DNA of 64,000 nt from Rothia sp. ZJ932. GTDB lineage: Bacteria; Actinomycetota; Actinomycetes; Actinomycetales; Micrococcaceae. The notes under the pieces are model-generated. The model was not told the DNA's origin and ran no database searches. It saw nothing but the letters and a program-made list of their open reading frames with translations. Below are positions 44,380 to 53,496 of the stretch, in pieces. The position numbers were made by a program, and so were the translations under genes. Location of the stretch: positions 930,001-994,000 of the forward strand of contig NZ_CP070480.1 of the NCBI RefSeq assembly GCF_016924835.1, written 5' to 3'. Numbering within the stretch: the first letter of the stretch is position 1; each line of letters begins with the position of its first letter.

Positions 44380-45042
44380 ATGGATGATGCCAAGATTTCT
44401 TCGGCAGAACCTGTAGGCACCAGGCGCCAGCCCCTTGTAAGGGGTTGGCGCCTGGTTGCTATGGCGGTGGTTCTTGCTTTTGCTGCGCTGGTCGCGCTGC
44501 GTACTTTTGTCATCGATGTGTATTTCATTCCGTCGGAGTCTATGCAACCACTGGTTAATCCGGGGGATCGCATTTTGGTGCAGCCTATGGACGCGCAGCA
44601 GCTACAGCGTGGGGATGTCATCGTGTTTGATGGTGCGGGTTCTTTTGCCCCTTATGTTTCGGGTAGTCCCTGGTTGAAAAACCCTCTCAAAACTGCCGGT
44701 CAGTGGGCTGGTTTGGTGGGCGCGGAGAGCGTGTACGTTAAACGCGTGGTGGGTGTAGGTGGTGACACCGTGGAGTGTTGCGATGCTGAGGGGCGTTTGC
44801 TGGTCAATGGTGAGCCGCTCAACGAAGCGTACGTGTACCCCGGCGATCAGCCCTCTACCATCGACTTCTCGGTGCAGGTACCGGCAGGGCGCATGTGGGT
44901 GATGGGTGATCATCGTAGCGCATCTGTAGATTCACGCTCATTATTGGGAGTCCCCGGTGGTGGCATGATTAGTACCGATAAAATTATCGGTAAACTCACC
45001 CGTATTTTCTGGCCCCTAGAGCGTGCCCAAACTTTAGAATAA
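44380..45042 (+). CDS. lepB: Signal peptidase I (first copy)
   Basis: Type I signal peptidase of 220 residues. The N-terminal transmembrane helix (VAMAVVLAFAALVALRTFVID) is followed by the catalytic Ser in FIPSESMQPLVNPGDRI, Lys in VYVKRVVGVGGDTVECC, and box E VMGDHRSASVDSR. ATG 44380 is the sensible start although its ribosome site is weak; the frame extends into rplS. A second lepB follows, as in many high-GC Gram-positives. Confidence 0.93.
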   Translation: MDDAKISSAEPVGTRRQPLVRGWRLVAMAVVLAFAALVALRTFVIDVYFIPSESMQPLVNPGDRILVQPMDAQQLQRGDVIVFDGAGSFAPYVSGSPWLKNPLKTAGQWAGLVGAESVYVKRVVGVGGDTVECCDAEGRLLVNGEPLNEAYVYPGDQPSTIDFSVQVPAGRMWVMGDHRSASVDSRSLLGVPGGGMISTDKIIGKLTRIFWPLERAQTLE

Positions 45043-45133
45043 AACCCATGAGAAGATTCCAACGCCCGCAGTGTGCATGCGTTGCGAACCGTGATGATTG
45101 ACCCTAGCGATGAGAAAGATAGTTGGTTTTTCG

Positions 45134-45886
45134 ATGTCTGTAGAACCCGGTGCCGGAAGCATAGCAGCCGAGAAGAAAGCGAGAAAACCGTTTCTTACTC
45201 GCAGTAAGAAGAAAGCCCTTGATAACAAACCCCAGTCGTTGGGTGAACAGGTCAAGGAGATTCTGCTGATTATCTTCTATGCTCTGCTGATTGCTTTTGT
45301 CTTGAAAAGTTTTGTTGTACGAGGATTCTTTATTCCATCGGGGTCGATGGAGAACACTCTTGAGGTCAACGATCGCGTGTTTGTGAATCGTGCTGGCGCT
45401 ATGTTTGGTCAGGCTGAACGCGGTGACATTATTGTCTTTGAAGACAAAAAGGAGTGGATACCTGATACCGGTGCTTCGCAGGGCGCTATTCGCAATGCTC
45501 TTGCCTTTATTGGTGTGCTTCCTGATGCTTCTGAGAACTACCTGGTAAAACGTGTTATTGGTGTGGGGGGCGACCGGGTGCAGTGTTGCTCTGCTGACGG
45601 CAAAGTAACCGTCAATGGTGTTGCTATCGACGAGACCTACGTTAAGGAAGGCGTAAACCCTTCCGATGTGCCTTTTGATGTGATTGTTCCTGAGAACTCT
45701 TACTTCGTGATGGGTGATAACCGCTCGAATTCAGCAGATTCTCGCTATCATATTGAAAGTAACACTGCTTTTATCAATGACAGCGATGTGGTGGGTGAGG
45801 TTTTTGTGGTGGCGTGGCCCCTCAGTAGCTTCACCTTGATGAATGGGGATTCAGAAGTCTTTGAGCCGGTTTCTGCGGGTTCATGA
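45134..45886 (+). CDS. lepB: Signal peptidase I (second copy)
   Basis: A second SPase I paralog, about 250 residues, with a longer basic N-terminus (KKARKPFLTRSKKKALDNK) before the membrane helix LLIIFYALLIAFVLKSFVVRGFF. Catalytic Ser in FIPSGSMENTLEVNDRV, Lys in LVKRVIGVGGDRVQCC, and box E VMGDNRSNSADSRYH. Starts at 45098 (TTG), 45110 and 45134 are all possible and none has a clear ribosome site. Its end overlaps rnhB by 4 bp (ATGA). Confidence 0.93.
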   Translation: MSVEPGAGSIAAEKKARKPFLTRSKKKALDNKPQSLGEQVKEILLIIFYALLIAFVLKSFVVRGFFIPSGSMENTLEVNDRVFVNRAGAMFGQAERGDIIVFEDKKEWIPDTGASQGAIRNALAFIGVLPDASENYLVKRVIGVGGDRVQCCSADGKVTVNGVAIDETYVKEGVNPSDVPFDVIVPENSYFVMGDNRSNSADSRYHIESNTAFINDSDVVGEVFVVAWPLSSFTLMNGDSEVFEPVSAGS

Positions 45887-46641
45887 TTAGCGGAGCGACT
45901 TTAGAGACAGAAGGCGAGCTATTCGCCCGGGGTTACACCAGCATCGCGGGAATTGATGAGGTAGGACGCGGTGCCCTTGCCGGGCCTGTGTCTGTAGGCG
46001 TTGCTGTGGTGACGCCCCAACATACTCTCGATGTTGAGGGACTCATTGATTCTAAGGCTCTTAAAGAATCTGTGCGTCAGCAGATGGTACCTCTCATACA
46101 GCAGTGGGCGGTGACGGGGGTAGGCTCTGTGAGTGCTGCCGAGATTGATGTTTTGGGTATGACTGCCTCTTTACGTCTGGCGGCTCACCGGGCGATGCAT
46201 CGGGTGCTAGCTGCTGGGGCGCGTCCTGATGCGGTCTTATTGGACGGAAAGCACGACTGGTTCACCGAACCCGAAACTGATCTGCTGACCGGGTTGACCC
46301 CGTCTGATGAGTTCTATCAGCACAGTGTAGACCAACTCTGGGGTGGGGATAGACTGCCGGTTTTACCGGTGCAGACTATCATCAAGGGGGATTTTACCTG
46401 CGCTTCAATTGCCGCCGCGTCAGTGGTTGCTAAAGTCAGTCGAGATACATATATGGAGTCTTTGGCAGATCAGTACCCCCAGTATGGGTGGGCAAAAAAT
46501 AAGGGCTACGGCAGTCAAACCCACCGGCAGGTACTTCAAGAACACGGAGCCACCGTTGAACATCGCCTCTCGTGGAACTTGGGCATTATGCCCGAGCAAA
46601 CCCGTCAAGCACACATTCAGCGAGCGAAAGGAATGATTTAA
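45883..46641 (+). CDS. rnhB: Ribonuclease HII
   Basis: RnhB removes ribonucleotides from DNA. Active-site region IAGIDEVGRGALAGPVSVGVAVV with the D-E pair, the third acidic residue in VLLDGKHDW, and the later KGDFTCASIAAASVVAKVSRDTYM. 252 residues. ATG overlaps the lepB stop by 4 bp. Confidence 0.95.
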   Translation: MISGATLETEGELFARGYTSIAGIDEVGRGALAGPVSVGVAVVTPQHTLDVEGLIDSKALKESVRQQMVPLIQQWAVTGVGSVSAAEIDVLGMTASLRLAAHRAMHRVLAAGARPDAVLLDGKHDWFTEPETDLLTGLTPSDEFYQHSVDQLWGGDRLPVLPVQTIIKGDFTCASIAAASVVAKVSRDTYMESLADQYPQYGWAKNKGYGSQTHRQVLQEHGATVEHRLSWNLGIMPEQTRQAHIQRAKGMI

Positions 46642-46643
46642 TC

Positions 46644-46979
46644 ATGAGCGGTGAAGACCTTGAGAAATATGAAACTGAAGCTCAGCTCGAATTGTACAAA
46701 GAGTATAAAGAAGTCTCATCGCTCTTTAGCCATGTGGTTGAGACCGATCGCAGGTTTTACCTGGCAAACTCTGTCACGGTAACTCCGCAGGCGAGCGAGG
46801 GCGGACTTTATTTTGATGTGAAGATGACGGACGTGTGGGTGTGGGATATTTTCCGCAAAAATCGCTTTGTGAAGGCTGTACAGGTCTATTCTGTCAAAGA
46901 CGTCAATGTTGAAGAACGCAGTGACCAGCAGGATTTCACGATGCCAGAGGTACCTGATTACCCACCCTCTGATGCTTAG
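46644..46979 (+). CDS. DUF2469 family protein
   Basis: A small 111-residue acidic protein starting MSGEDLEKYETEAQLELYKEYKEVSSLFSHVVETDRRFYLAN, a highly conserved actinobacterial family of unknown function always found next to rnhB. It starts 2 bp after the rnhB stop, so it is coupled. Confidence 0.88.
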   Translation: MSGEDLEKYETEAQLELYKEYKEVSSLFSHVVETDRRFYLANSVTVTPQASEGGLYFDVKMTDVWVWDIFRKNRFVKAVQVYSVKDVNVEERSDQQDFTMPEVPDYPPSDA

Positions 46980-47003
46980 CTATTACCTGTAATATGCAGA
47001 GGG

Positions 47004-47041
47004 AAAAGCCCGGTTCAGTCTATGACTGAGCCGGGCTTTTT
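47004..47041 (+). terminator. Terminator after DUF2469 gene
   Basis: AAAAGCCCGGTTCAGTC / GACTGAGCCGGGCTTTT, a 15-17 bp stem, TTTTT tail; a clear intrinsic terminator. Confidence 0.93.
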
Positions 47042-47092
47042 GCTGCCCTGCTTCGTTGGCAGGTGGCGCTTTGATCGCACGGTAAAGGCAGG

Positions 47093-47178
47093 TTATCCAC
47101 AATCGTAAGTTGTGGACACAACTCAACTGTGGACACAAAAACCTGTGGATAGCTCAAAGACACCCCAAGATATCCACA
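47093..47178. promoter_or_regulatory. Cluster of five DnaA-box-like sites
   Basis: TTATCCACA (47093), TGTGGACAC (47112 and 47129), TGTGGATAG (47144) and ATATCCACA (47170) match the DnaA box TTATCCACA or its actinobacterial form TTGTCCACA with zero to two changes. They lie within 86 bp, after a terminator and before yraN. No dnaA, dnaN or recF is nearby, so this is not recognisably oriC. A DnaA-binding regulatory or titration locus is inferred. Confidence 0.6.
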
Positions 47179-47274
47179 GATTATGGGGTTTGCTTGACCG
47201 GGCTATGGAGAATACGCCACTAATAGAACAAAGGAATAGCAAGAACTCACGGCGGTAGCCAAGGGAGACAAAAG

Positions 47275-47658
47275 ATGGTCAGAAGGCACATACAGGTAGG
47301 ACGATGGGGCGAAGATATAGCCGCTGCCGCGCTTGAGATCAATGGTTACACCATCATCGAACGCAACTGGCGACCGGAACCCATCGAGGGCATAGAAACG
47401 GTGCGCGGTGAGGTCGATCTGGTTGTTCTTGACCCCGAGCTTAACCTGGTCTTTGTTGAAGTAAAAACCAGGTCAACAGCTGATTATGGGCACCCTCTGG
47501 AAGCAATCAACCGCACCAAATCTCAACGGCTCAAATTTCTGGCTTACTCATGGTGCAGTACCCGAGAGACCACTGATTTCACAGGTCTTCGCATCGACGC
47601 GGTAGCTATCACAGGCACGCCCAAAGAATTTACCTTTGACCACCGAAAGGCGGTCTAA
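47275..47658 (+). CDS. yraN: YraN/UPF0102 family endonuclease-like protein
   Basis: The 127-residue restriction-endonuclease-like fold protein has GRWGEDIAAAALEINGYTIIERNWR, then GEVDLVVLDPELNLVFVEVKTRSTADYGHP. The E-x-D-x(n)-ExK core (GEVDLV ... FVEVK) is intact. ATG behind GGGAGACAAAAG. It begins the yraN-comM-dprA-xerC block; a DNA-processing role is inferred from the fold and neighbours. Confidence 0.9.
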   Translation: MVRRHIQVGRWGEDIAAAALEINGYTIIERNWRPEPIEGIETVRGEVDLVVLDPELNLVFVEVKTRSTADYGHPLEAINRTKSQRLKFLAYSWCSTRETTDFTGLRIDAVAITGTPKEFTFDHRKAV

Positions 47659-47660
47659 CT

Positions 47661-49199
47661 ATGGCTTTTGCACGGACTTTTTCTGTCGCTTTGATGGGTA
47701 TCACCGGTCATGTCGTTGAGGTTGAAGCCGATATCTCCACAGCGCTTCCAGGCTTTTTGCTGTTGGGTTTGCCCGACGCCGCCCTCAACGAAGCTAAAGA
47801 TCGGGTACGGTCTGCCGCTAAAAACTCCGGGATTTCCCTACCCAGCCACAAAGTAACGGTGAATCTGACTCCGGCTACCTTGCAGAAGAAAGGCTCCGGG
47901 TTCGATTTAGCGATGGTGGTTGCTGCCCTGCAAGCGGCGGGGGAGCTGCAACCTAGCGGGCAAACAATGTTTCTGGGAGAGCTTGGATTAGACGGCACTT
48001 TGCGTGCTGTACCCGGTGTTCTCCCTGCAGTTAAAGCTGCGGTAGACGCCGGTCACCACCGAGTCGTTGTACCCGCCGCTAATGCTAAAGAAGCTGCTCT
48101 GATACCGGGAGCCGAGGTTAGCGGATTCTACTGTCTTGCCGAGGTGTTTAGGGCGCTGGGCGCCGATGCTGATACTCTCACCTTTCCACCCCAAACCCAA
48201 TCGACGCGTCCGGCTGAGACTTCCACCGAGCTGCTAGTACCCGACATGGCAGATGTTGCAGGTCAAACAGAAGGACGCATGGCGCTAGAAATCGCCGCCG
48301 CCGGTGGGCACCACCTTCTGCTCAACGGCCCACCCGGCTCGGGTAAAACCATGCTCGCTGAGCGTCTACCCGGTATTTTGCCTGCACTCGATGATGCCTC
48401 AGCGATGGAAGTAACCGCCATCCACTCACTGGTATCGGGAGGGTACGGTCTCACCGAACTCATGCGTACCCCACCTTTTGAAGCTCCGCATCATAGCGCA
48501 TCCGCGCCGGCAATCATTGGCGGCGGTAGCGGAATCCCCAGACCGGGCAGCATCTCTAAAGCCCACCGTGGAGTACTTTTTCTTGACGAAGCACCGGAAT
48601 TCAAGCGCACCGTGCTCGACACCCTACGCCAACCTTTAGAAAACGGGGAAATCATCATTGACCGCTCTGGAGCGCAAGCCACCTACCCGGCACGGTTTCA
48701 GCTGGTACTCGCCTGCAACCCTTGCCCCTGCGGTCTCAACACCGGCAGAGGGCTTGAATGCACCTGCACTGCCCGTGAGCGACGCAGCTACTTCGGCAAA
48801 CTCTCCGGCCCTTTGCTGGATCGCATCGACTTACACATCACCGTTCCCAAAGTCTCCTCAGCAGAACTCGCCCAGACCGGTTCCAACGAATCCAGCGCGG
48901 CAGTAAAAGAGAGGGTAAGCGCAGCACGGGCTGCCCAACACGAACGCCTAGCACCCTTCGGCTTGCTCACCAACGCAGATGCCAACGGCAAAATCCTACG
49001 CGGGGCACTCAAACTCGATAACAGGCTCACCCAAGAACTCTCCACCGCTATGGACCAAGGCAAACTCACCGCCCGAGGCTACGACAGGGTGCTGCGCACC
49101 GCCTGGACGCTTGCCGACCTCGACGGCGCAACAACACCGGGTAAAGACCACCTCAATCTCGCCCTCTACTTCAGAAACCTCTCAACACTGGCGCGCTAA
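47661..49199 (+). CDS. comM: YifB/ComM family Mg-chelatase-like AAA+ ATPase
   Basis: A 512-residue hexameric helicase that aids recombination of imported single-strand DNA in transformation. The N-terminal Lon-like domain is FSVALMGITGHVVEVEADISTALPGF. The AAA+ core has LNGPPGSGKTMLAERLPGILP (Walker A, about residues 218-238), FLDEAPEF (Walker B) and ACNPCPCG with the cysteine-rich finger. It starts 2 bp after yraN. Confidence 0.92.
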   Translation: MAFARTFSVALMGITGHVVEVEADISTALPGFLLLGLPDAALNEAKDRVRSAAKNSGISLPSHKVTVNLTPATLQKKGSGFDLAMVVAALQAAGELQPSGQTMFLGELGLDGTLRAVPGVLPAVKAAVDAGHHRVVVPAANAKEAALIPGAEVSGFYCLAEVFRALGADADTLTFPPQTQSTRPAETSTELLVPDMADVAGQTEGRMALEIAAAGGHHLLLNGPPGSGKTMLAERLPGILPALDDASAMEVTAIHSLVSGGYGLTELMRTPPFEAPHHSASAPAIIGGGSGIPRPGSISKAHRGVLFLDEAPEFKRTVLDTLRQPLENGEIIIDRSGAQATYPARFQLVLACNPCPCGLNTGRGLECTCTARERRSYFGKLSGPLLDRIDLHITVPKVSSAELAQTGSNESSAAVKERVSAARAAQHERLAPFGLLTNADANGKILRGALKLDNRLTQELSTAMDQGKLTARGYDRVLRTAWTLADLDGATTPGKDHLNLALYFRNLSTLAR

Positions 49200-49246
49200 C
49201 CACCCTCAGCGCCTAAAGCAACCTCCCACGGAAAAGAACCACCACT

Positions 49247-50482
49247 ATGAAACCAACACCCGAAACCACCACAAACAGCACTCAACGCGCCCGAGCAATC
49301 ATCATGCGAGCGGTCGAACCCCAAGACCACATCGCCCACGCACTCATCGAATCCCAGGGCGTAGAGAAAACCGCACACATTCTCTCAGGAAGAGAGAAAC
49401 TGACCTCGCACCTCACCGAAGAACTTATCGGTGATACAACCCTTGAACCTGAGCAGTTCTTCAAACAGCTCACCGACCGCATTGAACGCTGTGGGCGCAA
49501 GCTCAGCACCTACAACCCAGATCATGAACTCCACTTCGCCCCCAAAATCGGGGCATGGCTGTGTACACCAGAAGATGATGACTGGCCCCAATCCCTCAAC
49601 GACTTCGGCTACGCCACTCCCTTCGCCCTCTGGGGCAGAGGCGACCGCAACAGACTCAACGAGCTTAAAGAAGCGCGCTCGCTAGCAGTGGTGGGTTCGC
49701 GCGATATTAGCGCCTATGGGCGTTCAGCAACCCAGCACCTTGCTGGTGAACTTGCCCAGGCAGGGCTGACCATAGTCTCCGGCGGCGCCTTCGGTATTGA
49801 CGCGGTTGCCCACACCAGCGCTCTTGCCACGGGAACCTCTCAACTGCCTACGGTTGCCCTGATGGCAGGCGGGCTAGATTCTCTCTACCCCAAGCACAAC
49901 GAAAACCTGCTACATCAGGTCATCGAACAGGGGCTGATTCTTTCAGAAGTACCGATGGGTCTTGCCCCTACCCGGTGGCGGTTTCTCCAGCGAAACAGGC
50001 TCATCGCAGGTCTATCCCGCGGCACTATTATTGTTGAAGCCCGCTGGCGATCGGGGGCGCTCAACACTGCAAACCACACCCTAGAACTAGGGCGCACCGT
50101 ATACGCGGTACCTGGCTCAATTTTCTCGCCCAGCTCAGAGGGCTGCCACCGTCTGCTCAAAGACGGTCTTGCTACCGTGCTCACTAATGCCCAAGACCTC
50201 ATTCAAGAGATGACGCAGAGCCTGCCAGTACAGAGTTCAGCCTTCCCCGAGGCTAACCTAGGCGATGCCACAGACACTCTTGATAGCACTGAACGCTTTG
50301 TGTGGGACGCTCTACCGGTTCGCAGAACTATGAGCATCGAGGAACTCAGCTCTACCACCTCTCTTCCTGCACGAACTCTCATGGTTACTCTCAGCAAGCT
50401 GCACGCGCACTCACTGGCAAGCCAAGATACCGCCACACTACAATGGAAGAAGAAAATACCGGCAAGGACAGGGACAGCATGA
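49247..50482 (+). CDS. dprA: DNA-processing protein DprA
   Basis: DprA loads RecA onto incoming DNA. Rossmann core with LAVVGSRDISAYGRSATQHLAGELAQAGLTIVSGGAFGIDAVAH and MAGGLDSLYPKHNENLL, LSEVPMGLAPTRWRFLQRNRLIAGLS. A helical N-terminal extension (residues 1-140) and a winged-helix C-terminus (SIEELSSTTSLPARTLMVTL) flank it. 411 residues. It overlaps xerC by 4 bp (ATGA). comM-dprA-xerC is a common actinobacterial order. Confidence 0.94.
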   Translation: MKPTPETTTNSTQRARAIIMRAVEPQDHIAHALIESQGVEKTAHILSGREKLTSHLTEELIGDTTLEPEQFFKQLTDRIERCGRKLSTYNPDHELHFAPKIGAWLCTPEDDDWPQSLNDFGYATPFALWGRGDRNRLNELKEARSLAVVGSRDISAYGRSATQHLAGELAQAGLTIVSGGAFGIDAVAHTSALATGTSQLPTVALMAGGLDSLYPKHNENLLHQVIEQGLILSEVPMGLAPTRWRFLQRNRLIAGLSRGTIIVEARWRSGALNTANHTLELGRTVYAVPGSIFSPSSEGCHRLLKDGLATVLTNAQDLIQEMTQSLPVQSSAFPEANLGDATDTLDSTERFVWDALPVRRTMSIEELSSTTSLPARTLMVTLSKLHAHSLASQDTATLQWKKKIPARTGTA

Positions 50483-51501
50483 GAGACCAACAACCAACCC
50501 CTGACCGCGAAACGCCAGAGATCACTGACTCCGATCTGCCAGATACCCTAGTACTCACCGACGGGCCCCTTGAATATAATCGAGCCTACTCGCAGGTGAT
50601 TGCTGAGTACACCCGCTATCTCACCTATGAGAAGCACCGTTCACCCGAGACCATCAGATCTTACACCTCTGATCTCACCGCTTTTCTTGCCTACTGTAAC
50701 CGGTACGGGGTGAGCGAATTACGCGTCATCACCCGTGATCATTTACGCGACTGGTTGGCGAGCCTACACCGCCACCACGCTGCCAGAAGCACCATGGCGC
50801 GGCGCGCGTCCTGCCTTCGTTCCTTCTTTGCCTGGGCAGAAGAGGAACAGCTGATTGACGTGAACCCCGCCCGCACTCTCAGCACCCCGGCTAAAGACCG
50901 CTACCTTCCTGAGGTACTGAACAACGACCATATGCAGCAGCTGCTGAGAGACGTCGAGAGGTCTCTACAAGAGAACCCCCGCGATGCGCGCACCCTGCGC
51001 CTGGCAGCCGTGGTGGAGCTGCTCTACACCACGGGTATGCGCATTTCTGAACTTACGGGCCTTAACCTGGGCAGCATCGACCGCACCGCCTATACGTTGC
51101 GCGTCATAGGTAAAGGCAATAAAGAGCGGATCGTTCCTTTCGGTCAACCTGCGATGGACGCGCTAGAACAGTGGGTGAGAGCAGGCAGACCCCAGTGGTT
51201 TACGCCCGGTAACGGCAGCGTGCAAGAGGCCCTCTTCATTGGTCCGCGCGGTAAACGGGCAAATCCCCGTCAAATTCGTGAAGATATCAACCGTTTGCTC
51301 GCGGGGCTAGAGAACACCACCGCCAGCGGCGCCCACATCTTCAGACACACGGCAGCTACCCACCTGGTAGATGGAGGCGCAGATATCCGCACCGTCCAGG
51401 AGCTACTGGGACACACCAATTTAGCCACCACCCAAATCTATACCCACGTTTCTATTGATAAGCTTGCTGGTAGCTATTCAAAAGCCCACCCCAGGGCGTA
51501 A
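50479..51501 (+). CDS. xerC: Tyrosine recombinase XerC
   Basis: Site-specific recombinase resolving chromosome dimers. The SAM-like N-terminal domain is YTRYLTYEKHRSPETIRSYTSDL. The catalytic set is Arg in TGMRISELTGL, Lys in IGKGNKERIVPF, His-x-x-Arg in HIFRHTAATHLV, His in LLGHTNLAT and Tyr in TQIYTHV. 340 residues. ATG 50479 overlaps the dprA stop; the in-frame region upstream belongs to dprA. XerC is preferred over XerD by the dprA neighbourhood. Confidence 0.92.
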   Translation: MRDQQPTPDRETPEITDSDLPDTLVLTDGPLEYNRAYSQVIAEYTRYLTYEKHRSPETIRSYTSDLTAFLAYCNRYGVSELRVITRDHLRDWLASLHRHHAARSTMARRASCLRSFFAWAEEEQLIDVNPARTLSTPAKDRYLPEVLNNDHMQQLLRDVERSLQENPRDARTLRLAAVVELLYTTGMRISELTGLNLGSIDRTAYTLRVIGKGNKERIVPFGQPAMDALEQWVRAGRPQWFTPGNGSVQEALFIGPRGKRANPRQIREDINRLLAGLENTTASGAHIFRHTAATHLVDGGADIRTVQELLGHTNLATTQIYTHVSIDKLAGSYSKAHPRA

Positions 51502-51562
51502 TGGAGAACACGGGCAAAGCCCCGAAACTGCGGTAGACCACTGCTGAAAGGTGCGAGAAAAC

Positions 51563-52069
51563 ATGAAGCATGCAACCGGTGGGTACATCTTTATCCACGC
51601 GGCACCGTATGCTCTGTGCCCGCATATTGTCTGGACGCTGCAGCACCTCATGCAAGGCTCCCTCATCGTTCAATGGAGCGAGCAGCCGCTCCAAGCCGGT
51701 ACTGTAGCGACGACCATCCAGTGGCAGGGCGATCAAGGAGATTCTGCCCGTTTTGCATCCGCCCTTTTTACGATCGGCAATATTTTTTTCGAGGTTACAG
51801 AAAACGCTACTGCAACAAGTGACGCTAGCCGGTTCATGCACACCCCTAGTCTCGGAATCTTTCACGCCCACACTGATATTGCCGGTAACTTCGTAGTGAC
51901 AGAAGAACAAATTAAACACGCCTATGAACAGGCAGGGGACGACCCCCAGCTACTGTTGCACCATTTCGAGGTAGCGCTTGGGCAAGCGTGGGATCTCGAA
52001 CTTGAACCCCTGCGTTCTGCCGCGAGTACACTCAGCTCAGTGCCTCTCTTACGTTCCCACAGGGCATAA
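51563..52069 (+). CDS. DUF3145 family protein
   Basis: A 168-residue actinobacterial DUF3145 protein. The recognisable N-terminus is GGYIFIHAAPYALCPHIVWTL, with a conserved HAHTDIAGNFVVTEEQIKHA in the centre. Function unknown. ATG 51563 with GAAAGG 11 bases upstream. It is the last gene before the terminator facing fabF. Confidence 0.83.
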   Translation: MKHATGGYIFIHAAPYALCPHIVWTLQHLMQGSLIVQWSEQPLQAGTVATTIQWQGDQGDSARFASALFTIGNIFFEVTENATATSDASRFMHTPSLGIFHAHTDIAGNFVVTEEQIKHAYEQAGDDPQLLLHHFEVALGQAWDLELEPLRSAASTLSSVPLLRSHRA

Positions 52070-52103
52070 AAATACCCGGCTGCACTAACAACCGGGTATT
52101 TTT
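52068..52103. terminator. Bidirectional terminator DUF3145 / fabF
   Basis: AAAAATACCCGG / CCGGGTATTTTT with a 12-nt loop between convergent genes. Confidence 0.88.
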
Positions 52104-52124
52104 GCGTTCTTGAGTGTCGCAGAC

Positions 52125-53390
52125 TTAGACACTCTTGAAAGCTACTACAGCGTTGTGACCGCCGAAACCGAAAGAGTTCGAGAGAGCGGCAATATTGCCG
52201 TCGGGCAACTGACGCGGGGTGGTGACAACGTCCAGCTCAATCTGCTCATCCTTGGTCTCAAGATTGATAGTTGAAGGAGCGGTACGGTGATGCAACGCCA
52301 AAACCGTGAACACTGCTTCAAGAGCTCCTGCAGCGCCCAAGAGATGACCGGTCATCGACTTGGTGGCTGATACAGCAACATTGTCAGTGTGCTCACCAAA
52401 AACTTCACGCAGGGCGGTAGCCTCAGGAATATCACCCACAGGGGTAGAGGTCGCGTGGGCATTGACGTGAACAACCTGATCCACCGCAATGCCGCCCTTC
52501 TCCAGTGCCTCACGCAGGGCACGGGTAGCACCCATCGCCGCGGGGTCGGGAGCGGTAATGTGGTAAGCGTCCGCTGAAACGCCGGTACCTGCGAATTCAG
52601 CATAAATACGTGCACCGCGTGCTTTCGCGTGCTCCTCGGATTCAAGAATCAAAGCAGCGGCACCTTCGCCCATGATAAAGCCGTCGCGGTCAGTATCGTA
52701 GGGACGTGATGCGGCGGCGGGATCATCATTGCGGGTGGAGAGAGCCTGCATCTTTGCAAAAGCAGCAATAGTGGTAGGGTGAATTGCCGCTTCAGTACCG
52801 CCAGCAATGACCACATCAGCCTTACCCGAACGAATCAAATCAAGTGCTAGATCCAACGCTTCGGTTGAAGAAGCACACGCTGAAACAACGGTCTGAGCGG
52901 ACGCGCGTGCCTTCAAATTCATCGACACCGCAGCAGCAGCGCTATTGGGCATCAGCATGGGAACAGACATGGGTAGCAGACGGCGGGGCCCCTTATCGCG
53001 CAGAGTGTCCCAGGCATCCAGCAGCGTCCAAACGCCGCCCATACCGGTACCAAAAGCTACGGCGGTGCGCAGGGGATCTATACCGTCAGCTGCCTCAGCG
53101 TCATCAGCGCCGAACCCTGCGTCCGCCCACGCTTCACGAGCAGCAATAAGAGCAAACTGCCCCGATGGGTCAAGGCGCTTAGCCTCAACCTTGCTCAAGC
53201 GTTCTGACTCAAGCGGGTCAATAGCGGTCTTAGCAGCAAAAGTAACGGGAAGTTCGTATTGTTCAACCCACTCTTCAGTGAGTGTACGTACACCGGAGAC
53301 ACCCTCGAGGGCATTCTGCCAGGTAGTAGGTACATCTTCGCCAATGGGGGTGAAGGCACCAAGACCGGTGACCACAACTTTTTGAGACAT
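52125..53390 (-). CDS. fabF: 3-oxoacyl-ACP synthase II
   Basis: KAS II elongates acyl-ACP with malonyl-ACP. Catalytic Cys in VSACASSTEALDLAL, the two His in VNAHATSTPVGDIPEAT and KSMTGHLLGAAGALEA, and the GFGGHNAVVAF C-terminal loop. 421 residues. It is the last gene of fabD-fabH-acpP-fabF on the minus strand; a 12-bp hairpin separates it from acpP, probably lowering its level. Confidence 0.95.
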   Translation of the reverse strand: MSQKVVVTGLGAFTPIGEDVPTTWQNALEGVSGVRTLTEEWVEQYELPVTFAAKTAIDPLESERLSKVEAKRLDPSGQFALIAAREAWADAGFGADDAEAADGIDPLRTAVAFGTGMGGVWTLLDAWDTLRDKGPRRLLPMSVPMLMPNSAAAAVSMNLKARASAQTVVSACASSTEALDLALDLIRSGKADVVIAGGTEAAIHPTTIAAFAKMQALSTRNDDPAAASRPYDTDRDGFIMGEGAAALILESEEHAKARGARIYAEFAGTGVSADAYHITAPDPAAMGATRALREALEKGGIAVDQVVHVNAHATSTPVGDIPEATALREVFGEHTDNVAVSATKSMTGHLLGAAGALEAVFTVLALHHRTAPSTINLETKDEQIELDVVTTPRQLPDGNIAALSNSFGFGGHNAVVAFKSV

Positions 53391-53449
53391 TGTCAGTTAC
53401 GCTTTCTGGGGTAGAGGTTCGTTGTCATCTCGCGCGGGCGCATATATTG

Positions 53450-53480
53450 ATGGGCGCGAGATGGTTTGTCTCGCGCCCAT
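53450..53480 (-). terminator. Hairpin between acpP and fabF (attenuator-like)
   Basis: ATGGGCGCGAGA / TCTCGCGCCCAT, 12-bp perfect stem with a 7-nt loop and no T run, 16 bp after the acpP stop. It may protect the acpP message or limit readthrough to fabF. Confidence 0.55.
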
Positions 53481-53496
53481 GAATCGGTGAGGCTAA

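Noticed and set aside
44380-45886. Signal peptidase duplication as a recent event
   Set aside because: The two copies differ clearly in length and sequence, and tandem lepB genes are common in this group.
47093-47178. Replication origin
   Set aside because: DnaA-like boxes are present, but there is no AT-rich unwinding region and no dnaA, dnaN, recF or rpmH nearby.
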